64,000 bases of DNA from Saprospiraceae bacterium (GTDB lineage Bacteria; Bacteroidota; Bacteroidia; Chitinophagales; Saprospiraceae). The stretch covers positions 1,177,501 to 1,241,500 of the forward strand of contig JAHCHX010000001.1 in the NCBI GenBank assembly GCA_026129545.1. Reading direction: 5' to 3'. Shown here piece after piece: positions 21,411 to 30,974 of the stretch (its first letter is position 1; every line of letters begins with the position of its first letter). The notes under the pieces are model-generated. The model did no database searches and had not been told where the DNA came from. It was given only the letters and a program-made list of their open reading frames with translations. Made by a program: the position numbers and the translations under genes.

Positions 21411-22130
21411 ATGAGCACATTATCGGAAACTTGGTTCATCGAAGGGAACATTGACTTTGAATCCAAAAAATACACGCTCTTGGCGTACCTCCAACGGGTG
21501 AACGCTTGCTTCAACGAGAAGAAGCTGTACCCCCAACTCTCCGACGTCATTTTTCACTACAACAACCTGCTCACGTTCAAACAGACGAAGCGCCTGATGC
21601 AGGACCGTTTTCCCCGCAAACTGACTGGCATTCAACTGCAAAAACTGGAACTAGTATATGAAGAGATGATTGCGGACGACGAACTCATGTCCGAGATAGA
21701 ACAAATCACGCACTATGCCAGCCAAAAAATGAAGTCTGCCATATCGGGCGGTACCGATTTATATGAATTTATAGAACACCACATGACTATTACCCCTGTG
21801 GGCATACTGCCTCTTGAAACGGACGAGGGGTATTTTTTTCTATGCGACGGTTCTTTTCGCTCTATTCGAGTTTATCAATACAGGTTAAGCATCATAGAGC
21901 GGTCGGAAAATCGCTATCGCTCGTTGCGCTCGCAATTCATCAGCGACTGGGAGCGAAGTCTCACTAATACGTATGAAAGTGTGAAGGCTGACCTTATGCG
22001 GCAGCATCGCAGTTTTTCTACCCCTGCGGTTTACACAATCGAGACAAAACTGGCTTATCCATTGGAAGAAACCTTGTTGCCCGTGGCCAAGCGTTCGTTG
22101 GTGCGATACATCGAAACGACAAGAGTTTGA
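21411..22130 (+). CDS. Conserved hypothetical protein, cytoplasmic
   Basis: 239 residues. No signal peptide, membrane segment or recognised motif. The sequence is mostly helical and polar, with an aromatic- and arginine-rich middle (GYFFLCDGSFRSIRVYQYRL) suggesting a soluble mixed alpha/beta fold. Codon use resembles the neighbours and the frame is clean. It is divergent from groES and 144 bp upstream of the PfkB kinase. Function unknown; I suspect a Bacteroidota-restricted family but cannot confirm it. Confidence 0.75.
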   Translation: MSTLSETWFIEGNIDFESKKYTLLAYLQRVNACFNEKKLYPQLSDVIFHYNNLLTFKQTKRLMQDRFPRKLTGIQLQKLELVYEEMIADDELMSEIEQITHYASQKMKSAISGGTDLYEFIEHHMTITPVGILPLETDEGYFFLCDGSFRSIRVYQYRLSIIERSENRYRSLRSQFISDWERSLTNTYESVKADLMRQHRSFSTPAVYTIETKLAYPLEETLLPVAKRSLVRYIETTRV

Positions 22131-22274
22131 TTAGGTGCTGAAACTTGGAAATTCGTCGTATCATTGCCGCTGCAAACAAAACAAATGGAAGGGAATCGTA
22201 GGACGAGCGCCTGAGTGTCGTGACGTGCATCGGCCCCAAACCCTTCGAGCTGCTGAACTTGTGTAAATAATCGT

Positions 22275-23207
22275 ATGCGCAGACCTATTGACATTCTTTC
22301 TGCTGGCGAGCTGCTGGTGGATTTCATCACCGCTGAATTTGTGCAGAACCTCGAAGAAGCCATGCTTTTCAAGCGAGTGCCCGGTGGCAGCCCCGCCAAC
22401 TTGTGCATGAACATGGCTCGATTGGGCAACAATTGTATGCTGGTGGCCTCGGTTGGCAACGACGATATGGGCACCGTGCTGCGCAACTATGTAGCTCGTT
22501 TGGGCGTGGACGTGGCCAATGTGGCGCAAGTGGAAGAACCCACCACGCTTATTCTCGTGACCCGCTCCTCTGCCGTTTCCAATTTTCAACCCTACCGCGG
22601 CGCGGATGCCATGCTCTCCATTCGCCAGTTCCCTTTCCAGCGATTCGACGACATTGGGGTTTTCCACACCACTTGTTTTGCGCTGAGCAAACAACCTGCC
22701 CGCGATGTCATTTTGCAAGCCGCGCACAAGGCTCAACGCGCCAAATGCCTCATCAGCATTGATGCCAATTACTCCGAAAAAATCTGGCCCGAGCGCCGCG
22801 ACGCGAAAAAAGCCGTGAGTGAGATATGCCGTCATGGTGCGTTGGTCAAAGTGAGCGATGTGGATTGGGGGCGCCTCTACGAGGACGAATCGCCCAAGCC
22901 AGACGCGGTGATTGACCATTTTCTGAAATTGGGAGCCAAAGAAGTTTGCTACACATTGGGTGTGCAAGGGTGTTGGGTTGGCAATGGGGACGAACGGCAC
23001 TTTCTCCCTGCACGCGAGGTGGAGGTGAAAGACACCACTGGCGCAGGCGACGCTTTTTGGTCGGGCTATCTGACGGCCCGGCTCGACGGCAAGACGCTGC
23101 TCGAATGCGCCATCGCTGGTCGCCGCATGGCTGAGTTGAAGTTGGGGCATTTTGGGCCGTTACCCGAAAAAGTCGCCAAAGAGCATGTTTATGCGGATTT
23201 TGCATAA
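22275..23207 (+). CDS. PfkB/ribokinase-family carbohydrate kinase, probably fructokinase
   Basis: 310 residues. N-terminal GELLVDFI and GGSPANLCMNMARLG match PfkB signature 1 and the sugar-binding glycine pair. C-terminal DTTGAGDAFWSGYLTARL is signature 2 with the catalytic Asp of GAGD and the anion hole. Such enzymes phosphorylate a sugar hydroxyl with ATP in the cytosol. The GELLVDF start and overall length are most like fructokinases, but ribokinase-type substrates cannot be excluded. Probably handles sugars released by the neighbouring glycosidases (inference). Confidence 0.88.
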   Translation: MRRPIDILSAGELLVDFITAEFVQNLEEAMLFKRVPGGSPANLCMNMARLGNNCMLVASVGNDDMGTVLRNYVARLGVDVANVAQVEEPTTLILVTRSSAVSNFQPYRGADAMLSIRQFPFQRFDDIGVFHTTCFALSKQPARDVILQAAHKAQRAKCLISIDANYSEKIWPERRDAKKAVSEICRHGALVKVSDVDWGRLYEDESPKPDAVIDHFLKLGAKEVCYTLGVQGCWVGNGDERHFLPAREVEVKDTTGAGDAFWSGYLTARLDGKTLLECAIAGRRMAELKLGHFGPLPEKVAKEHVYADFA

Positions 23208-23315
23208 AGGCTGGCAAGCAAAATTTATCGGACGCGAATCCCTTGTTAAAAAGTCTTTACCTTGCATCCATGAGCGGTCTTGGCCGCGATTTTTTTTACT
23301 GAACTGCCGCAAGCA

Positions 23316-25370
23316 ATGACTTTTCGCCTTCGCTTTCTGTTCCCCGCTTTCTTTTTCGCATGGATGGGGGGGGCTTTTCTTCATGCTCAGACACAACCCG
23401 TCCAGTACTCCCAACACGGGGGCTTGTATGCCAATCCAGTCAGCGTTTCTTTGTCGTGCGCCACGCCGGGAGCGACCATTCGCTACACGCTGGATGGCTC
23501 TGAGCCTACCGCCCAATCGGCCATTTATCCCAATTCGCCATTGGCTTTCAACTCAACTGGCGTGCTTCGGGCGCGTGCTTACGCGCCGGGGTTGCCCCCT
23601 TCGCCTATTGGCACACATACATACTTCGTAGGCATAAGCCACACTTTCCCGGTGGTGTCGCTGGTCTTTGACCACGCTTCTTTTTTTGACTCGCTGACGG
23701 GCATTTATACCAACTATGCGCAGGATTTGACGGCGAACGCGAACATCGAGTTTTTTGAAAATGGCATAGACAAAGCGGTTTTCAATCAATTGGCGGAAAT
23801 AGAGGTTCAAGGCACGGGCAGTGCCTCGCAACCACAGAAATCGCTAGAAATAAAAGGTAAAAACTCGCTCGGCTTGGGGGAGTTTCATTATCCGCTTTTT
23901 CCCGCTCGCCCTTTTGAGGCGTACAAACGATTCGTGTTGCGCAATAGCGGGCAAGATTGGTGTGTGCTCCAATTCCGCGATGCCTTTGCAACCAGCCTGC
24001 TGCTCGACCGCTCCGACATCGGCGATATCTTGCTCCCTCCGCGACTTTATATGCAAGCGTGGCGACCTGCGGTGGTGTATTTCAACGGTCAATACTGGGG
24101 GATTCACAACGTGCGCGAACGGATGAACCGTTTTTATGTGCGCCAACATTTTGGTTGGGAAGAAGACGAGTTTGACATGATTGAAAACTACGGGGATGTC
24201 TCATCAGGCACCGCCGACATTTGGAATCATTTTCAAAGCTACTTGCAACAAACAGAGAGTGGTTTTGAGAACAACTCGGTGTTTGAAAACCTGAAAAAGC
24301 AAATCGACTATCACAATTTTCTGGATTACTGCGTCTTCAACATTTATTTGGAAAATCAGGATTGGCCCGGCAACAATGTGCGGCGTTTCAGGCACAGAAG
24401 CGAGTCTGGCAAATGGCGATGGCTGACCTACGACCTCGATTTCACCTTTGGCCTTTTTCAAAACCCCAATGGCTGGAACACAGGCGACCCTTCGCCCAAT
24501 GCGTTGGCTCGTTTGCTGGATGCCTCCTCCACGGAGTGGCCCAACCCCGACTGGGCGACCTTGTTGTTTCGGCGCTGCTGGCAAAACCCAACTTTTCGCC
24601 GCGACTTCGCCAACCGCTTGGCCGATATGCTCAACACGGCGTTTGTGCCGCAACGGGTAAGCCAGCGCCTGAACGAGTTTCGCGCGCTTTATCAACCAGA
24701 AATAACACGGCACTTTCAACGCTGGTGGTTTGGCGATTTTAATACTACTTGGCTCGACAACATAGAAAAAGCGCGGTATTTTGCCTTTCACCGATCTGAT
24801 TTCGCACGCCAAGAAGTTCTTATTGCGATGGACGAGGCGTACGATTTGGCCGAACTGACAGTGGATGTGCAGCCGGCAGGCGGGGGTAGGGTAGAGGTGA
24901 GCACTGTGCGTCCGGCTGGTATCCAGTTCCCGTGGAAAGGCATTTATTTCAAAGGGGTGCCGCTGCCCTTGAAGGCCGTGGCGAACCCCGGCTACGAGTT
25001 TGTCGGTTGGTCAAGTCCTGCGTTGGGCACAGCGGATTCGGTGGCTCTAACTATGTCCGCCCCAACCTACTTGGTGGCTCATTTTAAGCTCACGCCAGTG
25101 AGTGTCACGGAAGCGAGACCCGCGCGTGTCACGATTTACCCCAACCCTTTCCAGGAGGTGCTGATTGTGTCTGGCGATGCCTATAAGCGAGGAGATTTTC
25201 GAGTGCAGTTATTTGATGCGTTGGGGCAGATGGTTGGAGACGAGGCATCTGCGTCACATGGTGCGGGCATGGTGTTGTCCAATGTTGCCGCGTTGCCAAC
25301 TGGGGTCTATTTTTTGAAAATAACAGGCAATGACGGCAAGGAAACGGTGAGCAAAGTGGTAAAACAGTAG
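23316..25370 (+). CDS. CotH-kinase family protein with T9SS sorting domain
   Basis: 684 residues from ATG 23316; the frame opens at a TTG 36 bp earlier. MTFRLRFLFPAFFFAWMGGAFLHAQ is a signal peptide, and its Met-Gly-Gly is encoded over a run of eight G (23366-23373). Next come a chitobiase C-terminal-like domain (GATIRYTLDGSEPT), the CotH domain (KRFVLRNSGQDW, GIHNVRERMNRFY, RWLTYDLDFTFGLF), a short beta repeat (ANPGYEFVGWSSP) and a T9SS type A tail (IYPNPFQEVLIVSG). CotH domains are atypical protein kinases first known from spore coats. Secreted Bacteroidota versions are of unknown substrate. The 3' end faces parB across a hairpin. Confidence 0.9.
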   Translation: MTFRLRFLFPAFFFAWMGGAFLHAQTQPVQYSQHGGLYANPVSVSLSCATPGATIRYTLDGSEPTAQSAIYPNSPLAFNSTGVLRARAYAPGLPPSPIGTHTYFVGISHTFPVVSLVFDHASFFDSLTGIYTNYAQDLTANANIEFFENGIDKAVFNQLAEIEVQGTGSASQPQKSLEIKGKNSLGLGEFHYPLFPARPFEAYKRFVLRNSGQDWCVLQFRDAFATSLLLDRSDIGDILLPPRLYMQAWRPAVVYFNGQYWGIHNVRERMNRFYVRQHFGWEEDEFDMIENYGDVSSGTADIWNHFQSYLQQTESGFENNSVFENLKKQIDYHNFLDYCVFNIYLENQDWPGNNVRRFRHRSESGKWRWLTYDLDFTFGLFQNPNGWNTGDPSPNALARLLDASSTEWPNPDWATLLFRRCWQNPTFRRDFANRLADMLNTAFVPQRVSQRLNEFRALYQPEITRHFQRWWFGDFNTTWLDNIEKARYFAFHRSDFARQEVLIAMDEAYDLAELTVDVQPAGGGRVEVSTVRPAGIQFPWKGIYFKGVPLPLKAVANPGYEFVGWSSPALGTADSVALTMSAPTYLVAHFKLTPVSVTEARPARVTIYPNPFQEVLIVSGDAYKRGDFRVQLFDALGQMVGDEASASHGAGMVLSNVAALPTGVYFLKITGNDGKETVSKVVKQ

Positions 25371-25373
25371 ATT

Positions 25374-25412
25374 TAGGGGTGGCATGACTGCAATAGGTTC
25401 ATGCCACACCTA
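25374..25412. terminator. Convergent hairpin between the CotH gene and parB
   Basis: TAGGGGTGGCATGA (25374-25387) and TCATGCCACACCTA (25399-25412) pair over 14 positions with one mismatch and an 11-nt loop. There is no long T run, so this is a terminator-like stem shared by convergent genes. Confidence 0.6.
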
Positions 25413-25424
25413 AGCAGAGGTCTT

Positions 25425-26333
25425 TCACCGTTCCAAGGCATCCAACAGGCGATTCAACTCTACGTCGTTTCTGAACTTCAGCACAATTTGCCCTTTCCCT
25501 TTTTCGTCGCGCTTCATCTGGATTTTTGAGCCAAAAAAAGCATTGAACCTATCCTCAATGTCGCGCATGAACTGAGGCACGTTTTTGGCCTCCTTCGGTG
25601 CTTTGGGCTTGCGGCTTTCGTGATATTCTGCGATGGCCTCTTCCGTGGCTCGTACCGAAAGATCTTCGGCTAAAATTCTGTTGAACAAGACTTTGCGAAA
25701 TGCAGGGTTGTTTTCGATGCCTGCCAGCGCGCGTGCGTGGCCCATGCTGATTTTCCCATCAATGATGCCGTGCTTGATGTCGTCGTCGCCCTCAAATTTG
25801 AGCAGGCGGATGTAGTTGGTGACGGTGCTGCGTTTTTTGCCCACGCGCTCTGAGATGGACTCATGCGACATTTTGAACTCGTCGGCCAGTCGCCCGTAAG
25901 AAATGGCCACCTCCCATGCGTTCAGGTCTTCGCGCTGGATGTTCTCGATGAGCGCCATTTCCAACAGTTCTTGGTCGTTGGCGAGGCGAACATAGGCGGG
26001 TATTTCCTTCAAGCCGGCGAGCTGCGCCGCGCGGTGCCGGCGTTCGCCGGAGATGATTTGGTATTCCTTGTCGTGGATGCGCCGCACGGTGATGGGCTGT
26101 ATGATGCCATGCGCCCGGATGCTGGCCGCGAGCTCTTCCATGGATTCATCGTCGAAGCGTTTGCGGGGTTGTCCTTTGTTGGGCTTGACTTGGCTCACGG
26201 GCAGCATGGCCACTGCGGTGGCCAGTTCGCGCACGACTTCCTGCGGATTTTCCTGCACGGCCTTTTCGAATTGTCCCGCATTGCGCAACAGGGCAGCTAC
26301 GCCGCTGGTGCTGAATTGTGTCTTTTTTGCCAT
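25425..26333 (-). CDS. parB: Chromosome-partitioning protein ParB (CTP-dependent clamp)
   Basis: 302 residues. KGQPRKRFDDESMEELAASI and ITVRRIHDKEYQIISGERRH contain the ParB/Srx CTP-binding boxes (GERRHRA). A helix-turn-helix region follows (ISERVGKKRSTVTNYIRLLK), and then a basic C-terminal dimerisation domain. It binds parS, loads as a sliding clamp and is moved by ParA. It starts 5 bp after the parA stop, so the two form an operon. No full palindromic parS was found in this window. Confidence 0.96.
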   Translation of the reverse strand: MAKKTQFSTSGVAALLRNAGQFEKAVQENPQEVVRELATAVAMLPVSQVKPNKGQPRKRFDDESMEELAASIRAHGIIQPITVRRIHDKEYQIISGERRHRAAQLAGLKEIPAYVRLANDQELLEMALIENIQREDLNAWEVAISYGRLADEFKMSHESISERVGKKRSTVTNYIRLLKFEGDDDIKHGIIDGKISMGHARALAGIENNPAFRKVLFNRILAEDLSVRATEEAIAEYHESRKPKAPKEAKNVPQFMRDIEDRFNAFFGSKIQMKRDEKGKGQIVLKFRNDVELNRLLDALER

Positions 26334-26338
26334 GATTT

Positions 26339-27118
26339 TTAATTTGGATTTTTTCTCAAAAACTCTTCCGCGAGGTTGAAAAAGTTGACCGCTCCTTTGC
26401 TGTTCACATCATATAGCGCAACGGGTGTGTGCGACATGGGTGCCTCCGCGACTCGGCTATTGCGATGGATGATGGTCTCGAAAACATAGTCGTTCGAGCT
26501 GTTGCGCACTTCTTCGACGATGGCGTTGGCCAATCGCAAACGACTGTCGTACATGGAGATTAGCAGGCCTTCCACTTGCAAGTTGGGATTGTAGCCCTGT
26601 TTGACGAGCATAATGGTGTTTTTCAGTTTGGCCAGTCCCTCGAAGGAGAACATCTCGCATTGTACCGGGATGAGCACTGTGTCGGCTGCTACCAAGGCAT
26701 TGACGGTAATCAGTCCGAGCGAGGGCAAGCAGTCAATGAAGATATAGTCGTAGCGGTCGCGCAACTCGCCGACGATGCCGCGCAGGATATATTCTCGATT
26801 GGGCTTCTCGGCCATTTCGAGGTCGGCCCCCACGAGGTCAATATTGGAGGGGAGCAGGTCGAGGTTGGGTGTCTCGGTAGTGACGATTGCCTCTAATGGG
26901 TTGGCGCCGTGCACAAGGCAATCATACAGGCTGACCAATTCGGAAGTGTCGGCCTGCCCCACACCCGAGGAGGCGTTGGCTTGGGGGTCCGCGTCAATCA
27001 GCAAGACCTTTTTTTCCAAAATCGCCAAGGAAGCCGCGAGGTTGATGGCTGTGGTTGTCTTACCGACCCCGCCTTTCTGGTTGGCAATGGTGATGATTTT
27101 GCCCATGTTTTTCAGCAT
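26339..27118 (-). CDS. parA: Chromosome-partitioning ATPase ParA (Soj type)
   Basis: 259 residues. Deviant Walker A motif KGGVGKTT at residues 15-22, Walker A' region [17 protein letters not shown] and switch [23 protein letters not shown]-dependent DNA-binding ATPase driving origin segregation with ParB. ATG at 27118 or at 27106 ([13 protein letters not shown]) are both possible; the second is closer to the family start. First gene of parAB; the MBL-fold gene lies 41 bp upstream on the same strand and may be cotranscribed. Confidence 0.97.
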   Translation of the reverse strand: MLKNMGKIITIANQKGGVGKTTTAINLAASLAILEKKVLLIDADPQANASSGVGQADTSELVSLYDCLVHGANPLEAIVTTETPNLDLLPSNIDLVGADLEMAEKPNREYILRGIVGELRDRYDYIFIDCLPSLGLITVNALVAADTVLIPVQCEMFSFEGLAKLKNTIMLVKQGYNPNLQVEGLLISMYDSRLRLANAIVEEVRNSSNDYVFETIIHRNSRVAEAPMSHTPVALYDVNSKGAVNFFNLAEEFLRKNPN

Positions 27119-27159
27119 GATGGTATCGTTAGGTTTGAGTTGTGGATGAATGATTCAAG

Positions 27160-27843
27160 TCAGATTTCGATGGGTTGGCCTATTTGCATCAAAATCAATT
27201 CCTTGCCTTTGTCCGCGAATGTCTTTTTGGCGGCATCGTGGTCTATTTTGATATAGCCGAACGTGTCGTAGTGGCACCCGATGATGCGTTCGCATCGGAT
27301 AAATTCAGCAGCGACACACGCGTCGTGGTAGTCCATCGTAAAGTTGGAGCCTATCGGCAGGATGGCCGCATCGAGTGCCCGGCAGGTCATGGGGATGAGT
27401 TGCATGTCGAGCGTGAGCGCCGTGTCGCCCGCCACATAGAGCACACCGTCGGCGGTGTCGAGTACATAGCCCGCTGGTTCGCCGGCGGGCATTCCGTCAG
27501 GGAAGACGCTGCTGTGCACGGCTTGCACCATTTTCACGCGGCCAAAGTCGAATGTCCACCAGCCGCCTTTGTTCATGGGGTGCGTGCGTAGCCCTTTGGC
27601 GCTGTAATAGGCACTTACTTCCCAGATGCCCACGATGAGCACGTTGGGGTTGTTTGCTGCCACCGCTTCCAAGTCGTCGATGTGGTCTTGGTGCGTGTGG
27701 GTGACGAAGATGTAATCGCAGCGAATCGTGTTGGCATCTATGTTGGAGGCCAAGGGATTGCCCGTCAGGAATGGGTCAAAGAGGAGGCGTTTGCCGCCTG
27801 TTTCCACCAAAAAGCAAGAGTGCCCGTAATAAGTGATTTTCAT
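27160..27843 (-). CDS. Metal-dependent hydrolase, beta-lactamase-fold (UPF0173-like)
   Basis: 227 residues from ATG 27843 (MKITYYGHSCFLVE). The longer frame to 27903 would run through the promoter. Metal ligands follow the MBL-fold pattern: THTHQDHID, then GDTALTLDM and a late histidine in GCHYDTFG. It fits the UPF0173/L-ascorbate-6-phosphate lactonase-like group, whose physiological substrate is mostly unknown. A perfect Bacteroidota -7 box lies 25 bp upstream. It precedes parAB by 41 bp, an arrangement that could make it the first gene of that operon. Confidence 0.88.
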   Translation of the reverse strand: MKITYYGHSCFLVETGGKRLLFDPFLTGNPLASNIDANTIRCDYIFVTHTHQDHIDDLEAVAANNPNVLIVGIWEVSAYYSAKGLRTHPMNKGGWWTFDFGRVKMVQAVHSSVFPDGMPAGEPAGYVLDTADGVLYVAGDTALTLDMQLIPMTCRALDAAILPIGSNFTMDYHDACVAAEFIRCERIIGCHYDTFGYIKIDHDAAKKTFADKGKELILMQIGQPIEI

Positions 27844-27867
27844 ATTCGCCAAATGTTGTGGACACCG

Positions 27868-27875
27868 CAAAGGTA
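27868..27875 (-). promoter_or_regulatory. -7 promoter box of the MBL-fold gene
   Basis: TACCTTTG on the minus strand matches TAnnTTTG exactly, 24 nt before the ATG at 27843. The -33 region is occupied by two direct repeats TGTTCCACG and TGTTTCACG, which may bind a regulator. Confidence 0.6.
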
Positions 27876-28068
27876 GTCGGGCGTGAAACATCGCGTGGAA
27901 CATCGGGGGCAGAAGTTATCCTCCTTTTTTCCACAGGTTGCCAACAGGTGTTTTTGTTTGTTCTGTCGGGAATTGGCAATAGCGTGGCTCGCGCTCAACG
28001 AACCTTTGTTTCCCGCTATCTTGCCCGCGATTTTATCCAAAACCGCGCTCCAACGTTTGTTTTTTTAC

Positions 28069-30936
28069 ATGAAAAAAGGATTCTTGCCAACGCTTGCTCT
28101 GTTAGTGGCGACAGCCACATCGCAGGCTCAAATTCAATTTATCAACAAAACCGCCCTGCTCACTCCCAACAATCACTACAGCGGAGTGGCTATCGCGGTG
28201 CTCGACATGGATGGCGACGGACGCGACGACATCGTGCGAATGAATCAGGGCTACCAAATGGCGGTGGAGTTCCAGATGGCGCCTAACCAGCCCTTTGTCC
28301 GCCTCCCTATTGGCTTGGTTGGCTCCGACCCCGATGACAGTCAGTGGGGCATCTGCGCGGGCGACCTCGACAACAATGGTTTTCCCGACGTGCTGACTGG
28401 TGGCGCTTATGATGGCATAAAAGTGGCAATGGCCAATGCGAGCGCCTCTGCCTATACCCTCAAAACCCTCACCGCACCGGGCACTTTTGTGCAATGCGTC
28501 AATTTCGCCGACATCAATAATGACGGCTGGCTCGATGCCTTTGTGTGCCACGACGACGGCACATCAAGGATATTTGGGAACGACGGCGCGGGCAATCTTG
28601 CGCTACAGCCCGGTTGGATGAATCTTGCGACGGTGCCGCCTTCCGACAACTCTGGCAACTACGGTTCGGTGTGGAGCGACGTGAACAACGACGGCTATCT
28701 TGATTTGTATATCGCCAAATGCCGCACTGGGGTGAACAGCCCCAACGACGGTCGCCGCATCAACCAACTTTTTCTCAACAACGGCAACGGCACTTACTCG
28801 CAGGACACCACCAATGCTTCGGGGCTGCGTATCGGGGCGCAAAGCTGGACGGCTGACTTTGGCGATATTGACAACGACGGCGATATGGACTGTTTCATCA
28901 CCAATCACGATGTGTCGAGCCAACTGTTGGATAATGACGGCACGGGGCATTTCACGGACATCACCATGGCAGCGGGGTTGTTCAACATGGTGGGTGGCTT
29001 GCCCATTCAAGGCATTTTCCGCGATTTTGACAATGATGGGTTTGTGGATATTCTTGTCTCCGGCACCGTTCACTATTTGCTGCGCAACAATGGTGACAAA
29101 ACCTTCTCGGTCGTGACAGGCCTTTTCGACAACAATCAAATAGAGTCCGTGGCGGTCGGCGACCTGAACCACGATGGGTTTATGGATATCTATGCGGGTT
29201 ATGCCAATATTTACACGGAACCGAGTGACATCCCCGACGCGCTTTGGCTCAACGCCGGCAATGACAACAACTTTTTTGGCCTCACCCTGCGCGGCGTGCA
29301 AAGCAACAGAAGCGCCGTGGGCGCGAAAGTGCAGCTTCACAGCGCACTCGGCACACAGACCCGCGAGGTGCGTGCCGGCGAGAGTTATGGCATCATGAAC
29401 TCGATGCAAATTCATTTTGGCATGGGGCAACTAACCACCATTGACTCGGTGAAAGTTTATTGGCCCTCTGGCACGGTGGATGCGCTGTATTCGCCCGCTG
29501 TCAATCAGTATCTTACATTGGAAGAAGGAGGCTGCATCGTGCCGCCCGTGGTAGCCTACTCGGATGGCCCTGCCACTATTTGCGCGGGGCAGAGCGTCGT
29601 GCTCAATGTGGCGGATGCCTACAACAATTATCTGTGGAGCAATGGCGTGGCTGCTTCCCCAAGCGTCACTATTGGTGCCTCTGGCAATTATCGCGTCACT
29701 GTGACCAACTCGGAAGGCTGCACAGCTGTGTCCAACATCGTGATGGTGGTGGTTGACCCCGACGAGACACCCGTTTTGGCACTTTCTGGCGACACGATTT
29801 TTTGCAACGGCGCGTCCATTACCCTGACCTCCTCGCTCGCAGCCTCCTACCTTTGGAGCACGGGCGACACCACGCAGAGTATCACGGTCAGCCAATCGGG
29901 CGCATACTCGGTTGCCATTCAGGGACAATGCGCTTCTTTTTCTTCTGCTCCAGTTACCGTCGCGGTGCTCGACAACCCACCTCCTGTGGCGACGGGCGAC
30001 ACCATCGCGCCCAATACCAGCGCAATCCTCACGGCAACTGGCGACCAGATTGCGTGGTACGATGCCTCTGCGGGTGGCAATCTCCTTTTCGAGGGAAGCC
30101 CCTTCATCACGCCGCCTTTGGATGCAAATACGACCTATTGGGTCGCCAACACCACCATCTACGACGAACCCAATCAGTTTGTCGGCATGGAAAATTATGT
30201 AGGCACCGTACCCATCGGCGACGTCAATTTCAATGGCGCCATTGTATTCGATTGCCATGTCCCTTTCAGACTGGCCAAGGTAAAAGTATATGCCAACAAT
30301 GCGGGTGTGCGAAAAATTGACTTGAGAAACGAAAACGGCACCATCATACAGAGCAAATCGGTCAATATTCCTGTCGGCACGACCGTCATTACACTTGACT
30401 TGGATGTGCCTATTGGCAACAATTTGGTATTGACGACGGATGAAAATGTGAATATCGCCAACCTGAGCTCCTTAGGCCCGAGACTTTATCGCAGCACCCA
30501 AGATGTCAGTTATCCTTACGTCATCCCGAACGTGGTGAGCATCAAAGGCTCCAATTTTGGCCCGTTGCGATATTTCTATTTTTTCAATTGGGAAATAGAT
30601 TTCTACGACTACCGATGCACGAGCGCCCGGGTGCCAGTGCTGGCGTTGGTGGATTCCACGCTGAGCGCAGGCATCCCTGCATGGGCTGAAGGCCTGCGCC
30701 TGTATCCAAACCCTGCGTCGAGCCTGCTCATCATCGAAATGGATAAGGCCGATGGTGGAGAGCTAATGATGTCCGTTCTCAATGCGCAAGGGGTGCGTTT
30801 GCAGTCGCGCAACATGCGTCTTTACGCCGGCCCCAATTCTTTCCAAAACGACTTGTCAGCGCTGCCACGAGGAATCTATTGGCTGGAATTTGCGATGAGC
30901 GATGGCGTGGTGCGGCGCAAGATTTTGGTGCAATGA
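28069..30936 (+). CDS. Secreted FG-GAP/VCBS and ASPIC/UnbV protein with T9SS sorting domain
   Basis: 955 residues from ATG 28069, giving signal peptide MKKGFLPTLALLVATATSQA. The longer upstream frame lacks one. The N-terminal half has at least seven calcium-loop repeats of the form DxDxDGxxD (DMDGDGRDD, DLDNNGFPD, DINNDGWLD, DVNNDGYLD, DIDNDGDMD, DFDNDGFVD, DLNHDGFMD), a likely seven-bladed propeller. An ASPIC/UnbV domain follows (NRSAVGAKVQLHSALG, VYWPSGTVD), then two Ig-like/PKD-type domains (YNNYLWSNG, SYLWSTGD), a YWVANTT segment and a T9SS type A tail (LYPNPASSLLII). Probably a surface binding protein. The divergent MBL gene shares the upstream region. Confidence 0.9.
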   Translation: MKKGFLPTLALLVATATSQAQIQFINKTALLTPNNHYSGVAIAVLDMDGDGRDDIVRMNQGYQMAVEFQMAPNQPFVRLPIGLVGSDPDDSQWGICAGDLDNNGFPDVLTGGAYDGIKVAMANASASAYTLKTLTAPGTFVQCVNFADINNDGWLDAFVCHDDGTSRIFGNDGAGNLALQPGWMNLATVPPSDNSGNYGSVWSDVNNDGYLDLYIAKCRTGVNSPNDGRRINQLFLNNGNGTYSQDTTNASGLRIGAQSWTADFGDIDNDGDMDCFITNHDVSSQLLDNDGTGHFTDITMAAGLFNMVGGLPIQGIFRDFDNDGFVDILVSGTVHYLLRNNGDKTFSVVTGLFDNNQIESVAVGDLNHDGFMDIYAGYANIYTEPSDIPDALWLNAGNDNNFFGLTLRGVQSNRSAVGAKVQLHSALGTQTREVRAGESYGIMNSMQIHFGMGQLTTIDSVKVYWPSGTVDALYSPAVNQYLTLEEGGCIVPPVVAYSDGPATICAGQSVVLNVADAYNNYLWSNGVAASPSVTIGASGNYRVTVTNSEGCTAVSNIVMVVVDPDETPVLALSGDTIFCNGASITLTSSLAASYLWSTGDTTQSITVSQSGAYSVAIQGQCASFSSAPVTVAVLDNPPPVATGDTIAPNTSAILTATGDQIAWYDASAGGNLLFEGSPFITPPLDANTTYWVANTTIYDEPNQFVGMENYVGTVPIGDVNFNGAIVFDCHVPFRLAKVKVYANNAGVRKIDLRNENGTIIQSKSVNIPVGTTVITLDLDVPIGNNLVLTTDENVNIANLSSLGPRLYRSTQDVSYPYVIPNVVSIKGSNFGPLRYFYFFNWEIDFYDYRCTSARVPVLALVDSTLSAGIPAWAEGLRLYPNPASSLLIIEMDKADGGELMMSVLNAQGVRLQSRNMRLYAGPNSFQNDLSALPRGIYWLEFAMSDGVVRRKILVQ

Positions 30937-30974
30937 CAAATGCAGCGTATGAACTTTTTGGCAGAAATTAGCGC

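Noticed and set aside
27912..27940. DnaA-box-like TTTTCCACA near parAB as a sign of oriC
   Set aside because: Only one good match, no cluster, no AT-rich unwinding region and no dnaA or rnpA/rpmH neighbours.
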